Both the position numbers and the translations under genes were made by a program. The notes under the pieces are model-generated. The model was given only the letters and a program-made list of their open reading frames with translations. It had not been told where the DNA came from and ran no database searches. Shown in pieces: positions 11,232 to 22,800 of a DNA stretch of 64,000 nt (positions are counted from its first letter, which is position 1; every line of letters starts with the position of its first letter). Origin of the DNA: Theristus sp. LFF4_11 (Eukaryota; Nematoda; Chromadorea; Monhysterida; Xyalidae); the NCBI GenBank assembly GCA_030248135.1, contig JASANC010002162.1, positions 1 through 64,000 on the forward strand. Reading direction: 5' to 3'.

Positions 11232-14200
11232 ATGGCGCGTTACGCACGTGTTGCCTCAGTCCTTCTGAGCGTCTTGTGTTTGATGGTTGCTGTGCGTTTC
11301 TCTGACGCTTGCTGGGCGAGCTTACTGTCAGGTTAGTCAGATCCATAAAAAACCGCTTTTCTTTTCCTTGAGCGCACAGGTTTTGCAAAACGGTGCGTAA
11401 ATTCAATGTGCCTGGTGCGGCTGCCGCAAAACAGTGCATAAAATGAATGTACCTGGTGCGGCTGCCGCAACATTGTATTCTTCTGACACGGCTACTGTAT
11501 GCTCTGTTGTTGCGTACAGGCTTGCAGTGCGCCAGTCCAACTAACACGGGCAACGCCACTGTGCAGCATCACCCGAACTCGCCCACGATCACCATCGGCT
11601 GCGCATCATACACCAATCATTACGTTAACATCGACGGCGTCCGCTACGATCACCAGGTGTCGCGGCACTGCATCAACGGACAGTGGGACTTCACGCAGGC
11701 GAACTGCATTCCATGTATGTTCCGTTTCATTCCATTATAATATTTCTTATTTCAACGTGTCCCAATATGCGTGACGCGCAGATTGGGAAAATGTTTCATG
11801 GCTGTGCGGCAATTTGAAAGCAGCAAAACCTAACGTATTCTGACGGCAGATTTGTGCAAGAAATTGAGAAAAAAAACTAATCAGAATCTTTTCTCACTTA
11901 ATAATAAATAAATACACACAATGTATAGCTTTTTTAAAACACTGAAAAAATCGATACAGTCAAAACGTGTGTGCAATGTTAGTGCAGTCAATTCTGGCAT
12001 ATGCTAATTGGCGCATGCCCGCTGGTTCGACCAATAATCAGTAGTGATTTATATTGCCTGTGCGTTTTATATTTCGTCGTCAGTCTTTCTTTTTCAACGA
12101 CGGTTTTCATGACTCGAGACTATCGTATGTATTTTCAGACCTTCCATCTTTGTGGACTTCCATATTTCCAGGCTTTCAACATTTCGAGACTTTCCATTTT
12201 GCCAAACGTTCCATCTTTCCGGAGCTTTTCCATCTTTGCACGACGTTCGCAGACGATTGCAGACTGTCGGCCAATGTCGCGAGCGGTGCTCACTGCAGGC
12301 GAAGAGTGTCGCTTCATACCGGCCGCACTCGCCTTTCTGTTGTCCGAGCAACCGATCGGCAGCGAATTCACGATTTCCGTAAGTCGCTGTGGCAAAAGCG
12401 CGCAGTCCGAAAGACCGAACTGACACTTCGCTCTTGTTTTCACAGTCACAATTAAGCACACCAGATGGTTTGGTAAGTTTGCATTACTTTGTATGCAGTG
12501 TGTTTTTTAACCTGTCACCTTTTAAGAAAAACACAGAGCCGAGAAAACAGAAAGAACGGAACCAAACTAGAAAAGGGACATATTTCGTCTCAAATGGGGC
12601 TTTGGTTCTATGACCAAAGCCAATTTCTGCTTATTCTATTTTAATTCAAAAAATTCGCGGGCTCTGTATTTTGCCAAAAAAGGATAGGTTTAAAAAACAA
12701 GCAGTATACGTATTGTCAATGGGCACTTCAGTGCTAAGTATAACTGAACTGAACTGAACCAACAAACGCACTGGCGCACACATATTTTCATATTCATATA
12801 AAATCGATGTTTCCAGAGATATCCAGTCAATCAACATTCGTCCGCCTCCCTCGTCCGAAACAGTAGCCAAAGTGCGGAGGTCCACCCCCCCCCTCACCCG
12901 AAAATCCTACCCGTGAACGGGCAGATACCCGTGTACCCCCCTCCCCCTTTACTTCGACACGGGTACTAGACTCCCCCCCCCCACTCCCCTCCACGAGAAA
13001 ACACGCGATCGCACCCCCCTCACGGTGGTCAATCTCATCTCAATTTTTCCCAAAAATACCGTAATTTTTGCATTTTTCTTGACGTTTGCGTCTGTCCCTG
13101 CATAAATTTTGTTGTTTCTGACCAAACAAGCAGCTTCTTTGCACAAAATATTCTGTATTCTACAAGAATTTCTGTGTTTTTCCAAGGAAAAAATTTGGTA
13201 TTACCCGTGCGATCCCGTGCACCCACCCCCTCACGAAATTTTCCTGCCAGTGCACTCTCCTCAAGAAAATTTTCTGCCCGTGCACCCCCCTATTTCGCCT
13301 GTGTTATTTCTACGGCTGATTCGCCCGAAATCGTTACGATTCAGTACCTAGAATTGCTCACATAAGAAAACTGACCCAAAAGCCGTGATCGGCGCAATGA
13401 ATTACCCTGGACAACACAGTCTTCTTGTTTTTTTGCTTTTAGACCGATTTCGCCAATTTCCACGGCCGATTTGCCCGAAATCGTCACGATTCAGCATCTA
13501 GAGTTGCTCACATAAAAAAACTAACCCAAAATCCGTGATCAGCGCATTGAATTACCCTAGAAAACACCCTTTTCTTGTTTTTCGTTTCTGGACCGATTTC
13601 GCCAATTTCCACGGGCGATTCGCCCGAAATCGTCACAATTCAGCATTTAGAGTTGCTCACGTAAGAATACTAACCCAAAATCCGTGATCAGCGCATTGAA
13701 TTCCTACGGACTAGACATTTTTCCTACATTTCGTAGCTCAGACAAAAATTGTGAGAGTGAAAAACTGATATTATCGTTACAGGAAGACCGCGTGCACAAA
13801 AGTTTCACGCGTTGGGGAAAAGCCGGACACCAAACCAGACGCATGACGTCATCCGACGTCTTTCGTCAGCTACCGTAACCCAATTTTGAATTCCCGCGGA
13901 TTCTTGAAACGTTTTTCCTATCCCTGTGTGCAAAGGCATAGAGAACCGGGACCAAAATCATGCGGATGCGCGAGCGAGCGTAGCGAGCGGAGAGCGCATC
14001 ACGCATAATATGAGCCGTTATCCCCTCGCGCGCTTTTTTCAAATTTGCTCGCTGCGTCCAGCGAGCATAGTATAAGCCACAAACTTGGCACTGTGCACAC
14101 GAAACAAACACCCAAAGTTGTGCTTGGAGCCGCGAAAAATTTTTTATCCGACTACTTTTCATACGCTGTAGACACGAAAAACCTATTCTGAAAACAGTGT

Positions 14201-17200
14201 TACTTCTTTCCCTTTGTCCTTTTTTTTCAGCTATGTAATCAACATGTGTTCGCCCTTTCAATTTTTGCCTGCGACACTTTCACAGTCGAACAAAAATGTT
14301 CCCTGGGGTAATTCCACCCGGAGATTTTGAAAATTGGGTTAATTTTTTACCCCGACCCTGTTTTTTGGGTAAAAATTGGGCATTTTTAATTGTTCGGAGG
14401 GTTTTCACCTGGTTTTAAGTGTTCGCCCTTTCAATTTTTAGCTGGGACACTTTCACAGTTGAACAAAAATGTTTCCTAGGGTAATTTCATCCGTATTTTT
14501 TGAAAATTTAGTTAATTTTTTTGCCCGGGCACTTTTTTGAGTCAAAATTGTGCATTCTTTGAAAGTTCGTAGCATTTTGACTGGGTATCAGTTTTTCACT
14601 CTTACAAATTTTGTCTGAGCTGCGAAAAATAGTAGGAAAAAGGTCTAGTCCGTAGTAATTCAATGCGCTGATCACGGATTTTGGGTTAGTTTTCTTACGT
14701 GAGCAACTCTAGATGCTGAATCGTGACGATTTCGGGCGAATCGGCCGTCGAAATTGGCGAAATCGGTCCAGAAACGAAAAACAAGAAAAGATTGTTTTCC
14801 AGGGTAATTCAATGCGCTGATCACGGATTTTGGGTTAGTTTTCTTACGTGAGCAACTCTAGATACCGAATCGTGACGATTTCGGGCGAATCGGCCGTCGA
14901 AATTGGCGAAATCGGTCCAGAAACGAAAAACAAGAAAAGGGTGTTTTCCAGGGTAATTCAATGCGCTGATTACGGATTTTGGGTTAGTTTTCTTACGTGA
15001 GCAACTCTAGATACTGAATCGTGACGATTTCGGGCGAATCGGCCGTGGAAATTGGCGAAATCGGTCCAGAAACGAAAAATAAGAAAAGGATGTTTTCCAG
15101 GGTAATTCAATGCGCTGATCACGGATTTTGTGTTAGTTTTTTTATGTGAGCAACTCTAGATACTGAATCGTGACGATTTCGGGCGAATCGGCCGTGGAAA
15201 TTGGCGAAATTGGTCCAGAAATGAAAAAAAAACGGTGTTTTCCATGGTAATTAAATACACTGATCACGGATTTTGTGATAGTTTTTTCATGTGAGCAACT
15301 CTAGATACCGAATCGTGACGATTTCGGGCGAATCGGCCGTGGAATTTAGTGAAACCGGTCCAGAAATGAAAAACAAGAAGTCGGTGTTTTCTATGGTAAT
15401 TCATTGCGCCGATCACGGCTTTTGGGTCAGTTTTCTTATGTGAGCAATTTCTAGGTACTGAATCGTGACGATTTTGGGCGAATCGGCCGTAGAAATAGCA
15501 TAGACGAAATTGGCCTAAAAACGAAAAATGAAAAACCTGAGTTGTGTGCCCAACGTATTGTGATTTTGGTCCGACCTTCGGGGCTTATGTAAAAGTCAGA
15601 ATATTATCTAAAAATGCGGGAGACGCATATAAAAGGAGGAATATGGCCTTGTGTAAGCAGTGAAAGACTTGGCTCGACAACCTTTTCAAGTCTCTGATGT
15701 GGTACACACGGATACAAGTACATAAGAGTCATATTTTTGCGCCGTTTATTTTTTATTTAGGTTGCAAGTGGCAACCCTCGTACATTGTAGACAAATGAAA
15801 CTTTCACATTTGCCTTTTTCTAGCATTTAGCGACCTCTAAAACCACTAAAATAACGATCAGACTTTAGATCGCTGACACTGGTTTGCACAAAGTGTATCG
15901 CAGAGGCATTGGGAACGCAAGGTCTCCTTCTGTGGCAATGACTCACCGGTTTATCCTGGCACAAGAGTTTGGTAAAAAGGGTGAAAATCAACGGAAGACA
16001 ACACTTTTTGCACTGGTGCTGCTGTATGCACAGCGGTGCGTACGTTAGCAACAACGATAAAGCTACATGCAGCAATGTTTTGCAATCTCTGATGTTTCTG
16101 TTTTTTGCACAGAATTTACAGTATAGCCGATTAAACATGGCAGCTTTTTTCAGGGTGCAAGGAGCGCGCGAATTTTGAATAAAAGAAAAAGAAGTTCAGA
16201 AAGCAAATTGTATGCCAAATTTGACGCGTTTTTTAAGCTAATGGATTATCCGTAGTATTCTGTTCATTCTTTCTCCCTTGCACACATGATTGGAAATTAT
16301 GTTGGCATTTTTGAAAAAGACAACTCCTAGTCAGCGACTAATCCCGCCTTGACGGACTGCCTCATTTATTCGGCCATGCTGTTCAGAATTTCGCACATGA
16401 TGTGATTTTAGACTAAACTGAAGAGGACAATTGAAAAATATCTAGATAACTTCAAAATTTTTACGCTTTTCAACAAGCTTGTAAACAACAAACGCGGCGC
16501 AAAAATATGACTCTTATGTACTTGTATCCGTGTGTACCACATCAGAGACTTGAAAAGGTTGTCGAGCCAAGTCTTTCACTGCTTACACAAGGCCATATTC
16601 CTCCTTTTATATGCGTCTCCCGCATTTTTAGATAATGAAAGATAATACCCAGTCAAACTTTCCAAAAAATACACAATTTTGACCAAAAAAGTGCCCGGGC
16701 AAAAAAATAAACCAAATTTTTAGAATCTACGGATGAAATTACCCTAGGAAACATTTTTGTTCAACTGTGAAAGTGTCCCAGCTAAAAATTGAAAGGGCGA
16801 ACACTTAAAACCAGGAGAAAACCCTGCGAACTTTTAAAAACGCCCAATTTTTACTCAAAACAAGGTCGGGGCAAAAAATTAACTCGGTTTTCAAAGTCTA
16901 CGGATGGAATTACCCCAGAAAGTTGTCCGATAAATTTTTTTTCGCGGCTCCAAACACAACTTTAGATGTTCTGTTCGTGTGCACAGAACCAAGTTGTGGC
17001 TATTATTATGCTCGCTGCAGGCCAGCGAGAAAGTTTGAAAAACGCGCGCGAGGGGATATCAGGCCATATTATGCGTGATGCGCTGTCCGCTCGCTGCGCT
17101 CGCTCGCGCATCCGCATGATACATGTTATTTTTGTGTGCACGTTCGCAGGGCGCATCATGCGAAAACAACGGTGACAGTTGCTCCAAACGCTTGGACATC

Positions 17201-17347
17201 ACCACCGCCAGCAGCACGTACAGTCTGGCAACTGCAGACACGGTGATCGCTCGATGCGTCGACGGGGCGCCGCCGTCGTTTCAAGTGCCACAGACTGCCA
17301 CCTCAACCACCTACCTCAACGTGAACCTGTTGCACTGTTTCGATTAG
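11232..17347 (+). CDS. secreted cysteine-rich (sushi/CCP-like) protein, four exons
   Basis: Exons are 11232-11331, 11520-11714, 12263-12378 and 17150-17347; phases 1, 1 and 0 agree across the junctions, giving about 202 residues. Exon 1 encodes a signal peptide (MARYARVASVLLSVLCLMV, then a short polar stretch). Exon 2 has four Cys with a Trp between the third and fourth (NGQWDFTQANC), the pattern of a sushi/CCP module, in a phase 1-1 exon as usual for that family. Exons 3 and 4 carry six further Cys in a less typical arrangement. No transmembrane segment follows, so secretion is inferred. Intron 3 (4.77 kb) is filled by a palindromic transposon. The exon 3 acceptor was placed at 12262 because the alternative at 12252 breaks the frame. 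Function is unknown; the last exon boundary is the least certain. Confidence 0.6.
13300..13700 (+). repeat. tandem ~163-bp repeats, forward arm
   Basis: Two to three units share CCGATTCGCCCGAAATCGTC, the TTGCTCACAT block and AATCCGTGATCAGCGCATTG. They are the inverted counterpart of the array at 14650-15540 and match the array at 37850-39470 in direct orientation. Confidence 0.8.
14650..15540 (-). repeat. tandem ~163-bp repeats, reverse arm
   Basis: Five to six units are present, each containing CAATGCGCTGATCACGGATT and GACGATTTCGGGCGAATCGG. They are the reverse complement of the units at 13300-13700 and 37850-39470. Differences between units, such as GATCACGG and GATTACGG, indicate an old array. 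Confidence 0.85.
15628..15636 (+). promoter_or_regulatory. TATAAAAGG motif in the palindromic transposon
   Basis: TATAAAAGG is followed about 25 bp later by TGTGTAAGCAGTG. The identical block occurs in reverse at 16603-16611, so the two face each other across about 0.97 kb. The same pair occurs in the mLST8 intron copy (36776-36784 and 37741-37749). The motif fits a core TATA box with normal spacing to an initiator, but no downstream ORF was found, so promoter activity is only a hypothesis. Confidence 0.35.
16118..16382. mobile_element. Mutator-like MITE inside the palindromic transposon
   Basis: The ends ACAGTATAGCCGA and CGGCCATGCTGT are inverted. The 9-bp flanks ACAGAATTT and TCAGAATTT differ at one base. 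The related copy at 37005-37269 occupies the same place in the related element in mLST8 intron 1 and has perfect flanks, so the insertion predates duplication of the host element. Confidence 0.75.
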
Positions 17348-19677
17348 TAATGCATCATTATTAAAACAGGTGCATGTGCAGTGGCGGTGGCGGTGGCCCC
17401 TGCGCTTTAACACAGGAAAGAAAAAAAATGCAAAAACTAAATTGATCATTTTCACCTTATCAAAAAGGCTTGGCTTAGGATTAGGTTTAGGATTAGGAAC
17501 CTACAACGACTCATTGCAAGCAATCTCTGATCAGAAATCAAAAAAATCACTTTTAAGTATGTATACAAATCGTTTCGATTAGGGTTCGGTGAAAAAATAA
17601 TCCGGATCTTTTTTTAGTTAAAAAATTTTAATTTTGTTCGAAGCGTCTCGTCGAGTTGAGTTCAGCTAAACCACTTTCAGAACGATCCGGAAAACTATAG
17701 GAGCGAAAATCGTGTTTTTGCTGAAATTATGTCCATTTCATAGAGGGAAAGGTACATTTTCAACAGTAAAACAGGACAATTTTTGACGTGTACTTGAATA
17801 TTGAACCGTTCTTAGTTGTTCCTCTATAGAAAATTACCAAAATTTGACTGTATTCAAAAATTCCTGTTTGCTGTAGCTAAGTGGGCAACCCCTGTCGACC
17901 CGGTCGCCCCCCCCCCCCAAGACACTTACTTTCAGGTTCTTTCTTCAAATCATCGTATCGAAAACACGTACCATGATTTCGCGATCACGTTGCGGGCAAC
18001 TGACAGACGCAAGTTTAACACGTTAGTTTAGCTTAGCACGCAAGTTTTAACATGTGGCCATGTTATCGGGTATCTGAAAAACGGTCGTGTGATGTGGCAT
18101 TGACCAACACCTCCGCTCCAATTGTTTAACAATATATCGCACAAATCCATTGTAGACCTATAACATACGCCAATCAACAAGATATCATGTTCATCTCAAG
18201 GCCTACCGACTAAAAAAACATGTTCTAAGTTGCAACAAAACGATTTCTGAAACGATATTTCAATTCAGTTAAGTCATTTCAACGCTAAAAATTGACCCTA
18301 GAAGTCATCCAAATCGAAAAACATGGAGTACGTCGGTCAAAATAACCAAATAATGACATGTACCTAAGCACACAAAGAAGTTGAGAAGAAAATTTGGTTT
18401 GAACTTTCAAAAAATTATGCCATAAATCGAATTTTCAGAGCAAAGTAGGAAAAAAGTTTTTTACTTTTTTTTAATTTAAAAAAATCCAAATTAAAAAAAA
18501 AACGAAAAAAATTAAAAAAAGTCAAACCCCCTAACCCCAGTTTCGATCCTTAGAATTGTTTTCGATGACTAATGTCCTAAAGATTGTGAAAGAATCCATT
18601 ACAATCAACATCCTTTTCATTGTTCATACCAAAATTTCATGCCGAACAACAAACAACTTATGCCCGTTCTTTTAAACTCTTTGGAATGTGATGAACTTTG
18701 GAATGTAATTTTGACATTTTTCTGGTGTGCGCCTGATGTGAACCCAGTGCACTCTTGTATTACACGGACAGTTATATATGCAGATGTTGCAGACACATAT
18801 AAATAAACACACAGGCACACACACACCCATGTATAGCTCTGGCACGCGCACTCTGTGGTAATATTGTTTTGTGGACTTTGCACCATCACTGTGTTACAAA
18901 CAGAGTACATTGTATTGCAGTATTTTTTGGACTTTAGTACACCAACAATAATTCGTTTAGGACGCTCAGCAAAAACATATTTCAGAACTTTCAGAAATCT
19001 GATGTCAAAAATTTTTGAGTAAAATTCGTCGCTGTCAAGTTTTTGGTGGGGTCTGGGTTTGTTTTGTTGTCGCTGTTTCGTTTGTTGTTGTTTGTTTTGT
19101 CAGTCTGTCTTTTAAAACATGCTTGTTCTTTGTACATTTTTTCTGGTGAAAAAATTAACTGATATCCATTGATGAACCATGAGACTCATTAAACTTTTTT
19201 TTCAAATCGTGAAGCAAATTTTAACAACACGATAGCGCCAGAGAAAAAATACCAAAAATTGCTTCAAACTTCAAGCGCACTAATAGACACAGTAATATTC
19301 ACTTCACGGGCGGCGGAGAACTGTAGGATAACTATCGGCTGTTGAAGACATATTTCAGATATTCACAGATCAAAGTTGTGTGAAAACACGCTGATTTTTA
19401 CCATTTACCATTGAACAGAACACTAAACTAAAGCAACGCTCATTGCTCACATGCCAAATGCACAACAACAAAATCAACAAAGCACCGAAACAAATTTGTC
19501 AAACCATTGAACAGCTCTGAAACGGAGGAATCAACTGGTTAATTCTCGGGTCTCAGCTATTCCGGCCGGATCCGGCAAATTTGCACCGGAATCCGGACCG
19601 GATCCAATTTTAGGCGTAGGAATCCGGACCGGATCCAATTTTAGGCGCAGGAATCCGGACCGGAAGCGGCTCCATCC
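17348..19677. other. intergenic AT-rich DNA between the secreted-protein gene and the RDH 3' end
   Basis: A degenerate telomere-like run (TTAGGATTAGG-type, about 17468-17492) and simple A/T tracts (18440-18530) are visible. A ~35-bp tandem repeat (AATCCGGACCGGATCCAATT core, three copies) lies at 19562-19672. ORFs are short and without domains. Both flanking genes converge on this region, so it should contain both 3' UTRs. Confidence 0.5.
19562..19672. repeat. short tandem repeat with CCGGATCCGG core
   Basis: Three imperfect ~35-bp units contain GGAATCCGGACCGGATCC followed by AATTTTAGGCG. It is non-coding. Confidence 0.75.
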
Positions 19678-19884
19678 CTACCGTACTATCATATCGTGAC
19701 ACTCACAACACCGAACCCGTAATTTGTTTTCAAAAGGATCACAACCCGGAAATCACAAACAAATCCACCAATTTGTATGGTGGCTCTCCGCATTTCGGCC
19801 TGGCCAACGTCATATGCAGAAGAGGTGTGGCCTTATCATAAGTGATGTACCCCCACACAACCACACGCGTTTGATTGCAAGAAT

Positions 19885-22800
19885 TCACGCTGAATGCATT
19901 TTATTCGTAGCATCGCTCACCAACGAGCAGCTCAATTGCCACAGTTGATTTGCCCTTCGTGCGTTCACCAACGTATCGTCGTACTCTTCGAGCTCGCAGT
20001 CGCTGTACAGAGCACCAGACGTCAGCTGATCCGTATCAACCAGACAACAGTGCAGAATTGTCTGCACGCCTAGAGAAATAACCATAGAAACTGAACTTAG
20101 AGAATGCAATCCAATACAGTCGAACTGCAGGAGATCAGCGTCGTCGTTGGTGATCACGTGATGCATGCTTTTTGGGCAGAAATTGCAGTGGCGCGGAGTA
20201 TGGTTTGCACAGAAAGCATGCATGCACGTGATCATCAACCAATTAGCTAATTCGGCGCTTTCCTATAGTCGGACTGGATAATTTCGGGCATTAGCTGATT
20301 GGCTGGTGCGTTACCGTAATCAGATTCAAACGCGGGCCGTTCAAATTGCACTTTGCTTTTTTAAAATTTTTAATTTTTGAGTGATTGTGTTGATGAATGT
20401 TTGGATTTTTAATGGGCAAAACTTGTTTATTATTTATGAAATACAGAAACATCAAAAAAAGTACATTTTTAGGCGAATTTTTATTTTTTTTAGAAAAAAG
20501 AACGACGGCGACGGTGATGCGCTCTCGACGCTCGAAAAGTGCATATTCGTTTGAAAACCGATTGCTTTTCAAATTTTTCCCACAAAATAAATCATCATGA
20601 ACAAAATTTTCGATTAAAAATCAAACACAACAACATTTTTAGTTGTCGTCGTTGCCGTCGCCGTCGTACTTGTTCGGAAACTGAACTTGTGCCTTTAGAA
20701 ACAGCTGCTTTTAGTTTTTCTGCATCTTTGAGCTGTTTATAGACAATTTGTTGCAGTTTAAAATACATATTTTAGCGTAACTTTCCAAAAATAGAGTAAC
20801 TTTCCACAAATAAAGTAACTTTGATATTTTAGCGTAACTTTCAACAAATAAAGTAACTTTGATATTTTACCGTAACTTTCAACAAATAAAGTAACTTTGA
20901 TATTTTACCGTAACTTTCAATTTTCGATGAATAACAGCTGTCCTATTTTAGCGTAACTTTCAATATGTTACGCTAAAATAGGATAGGGCTAAGAACTGTC
21001 CTATTTTAGCGTATCAACATATAAACAGCTCATTCAAAGCTATTTCAGCCGCGAAACTTTGTAAACCTACGTTATTTTGCACGGAGATTTCAAATTTTGA
21101 CCTTGTGGGTTACGGTAGCGCCCGGTTTGGTCCCAATACGATCTTAGTTTCATCAACAACCCACAAACAACTTGGTAACCGCAACCAAACCAGTGAAACA
21201 AACTAGATTAAGGTTGTTTTGCACGCAGATTTTGAATGACAGTTTTCCGGATTACGGTAACGCCTGGTTTGGTCTCAACACGATCTTAGTTCCGTCAACA
21301 ATCCACAAACAGCTTGGTAGCCGCAACCAAATTAGTGAAACAAGTTAGATTAGAGTTGTTTTGCATGGAGATTTCAAATTTAAAATTTGTGGGTTACGGT
21401 AACGCTTTGTTTGGTCTCAACACGATCTTAGTTCCATCAACAACTCACAAACAGCTTGGTAACCGCAACCAAACCGGCGAAACATGCTAGATTAGTGTTG
21501 TTTTGCACGCAGATTTTAAATTTAAACCTTGTGGGTTACGGTAACGCCTGGTTTGGTCTCAACTCGATCTTAGTTTCATCAACAACCCATAAACAGCTTG
21601 GTAACCGCAACCAAACCGGTGAAACAAGCTAGATTAAGGTTGTTTTGCACGAAGATTTCAAATTTAAACCTTGTGGGTTACGGTAACGCTTCGTTTGGTC
21701 TCAACACGATCTTAGTTCCATCAACAACTCACAAACAGCTTGGTAACCGCAACCAAACCGGCGAAACATGCTAGATTAGTGTTGTTTTGCACGCATATTT
21801 TAAATTTAAACCTTGTGGGTTACGGTAACGCATGGTTTGGTCTTAACACAATCTTAGTTTCATCAACAACCCACAAACAACTTGGTAACCGCAACCAAGC
21901 CGGTGAAACAAGCTAGCTTAAGGTTGTTTTGCACGCAGATTTTGAATTTCAGCTTTCTGGATTACGGTAACGCCTGGGTTGGTCTTAACACAATCTTAGT
22001 TTTGTGAACAACCCACAAACAGCTTGGTAACCGCAACCAAATCGGTGAAACAAGCTAGATTACGATTGTTTTGCACGCAGATTTTGAATTTCAGCTTTTT
22101 GGATTACGGTAACGCCTGGTTTGGTCCCAACAGGAACTTATTACCGTGAAAAACATAGAAATTTATTTATTTACGTTTATTTATTTGAAGTGTGCACCCC
22201 GGGTGTAACGATTTGTTCGCACTAAGGACGTTTGACCTCCACGCTCCGAGTCCCCGGCCTCGAACGCTGATGTGGGGATCAGAGCGCTCGGAATTTCGTC
22301 GACCTGCACTTTTGCTCAAAGTGAAAATACTCGTTTGCGTTTGGTTGTGTGTGTGCGTGTCAGTCGTTAATATTTCCACAGTTAATTCACAATTCAATTC
22401 GTTTCCTCTCTTTTCTTTTATTATTTATTCGAATAAAACAGTCGACAGACGAAGAATAGAACGGCACCGCTTCGATAGAACTTTCTCGACGTTATTACAG
22501 GAAAGACGGTCAGTAGTCAAGAAGCAGAAGAATAAAAACACGTTCTGGCACAAACTGACACCGAACAATAGCCGGGCACGGTTATTTATACAGTAAGTCA
22601 CGTGACACCGGATTAACTGGGGTTAGGAAAGAAACAACCAATCAACACACAGAAACAGACAACACAAACCAATCAGACGCGCCCACAACTACCAATCAGA
22701 AACGAGTAGGCGAGTGTCTGCACACACGCACCCTGTTATACGCAGTCACGCCAGGCACTCCCAGCACGCAAAAAGAGAACGGTACGCCGCAAGGAAGCAT

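Larger units (their letters stand above)
13957..17127. mobile_element. large palindromic transposon with ~180-bp GC-rich terminal inverted repeats
   Basis: The ends are inverted copies: ATCATGCGGATGCGCGAGCG at the left and CGCTCGCGCATCCGCATGAT at the right, with homology continuing about 180 bp inward through GCATCACGCATAATATG and the CGCGCGAGGGGATA block. Inside are unique arms (14270-14640 and 16660-16920), a reversed 163-bp tandem array (14650-15540), an inverted pair with TATAAAAGG (15601-15745 and 16497-16640) and a Mutator-like MITE. A truncated copy in the opposite orientation fills much of mLST8 intron 1 (36750-40166). It has no coding capacity and its superfamily is unknown; I could not define a target duplication. 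Confidence 0.75.

Noticed and set aside
22192..22596. 134-codon ORF as a gene
   Set aside because: It is in the centre of a transposon palindrome and intronic to RDH on the other strand, with no domain and an odd hydrophobic Val/Cys stretch. It is kept only as part of the palindrome centre.
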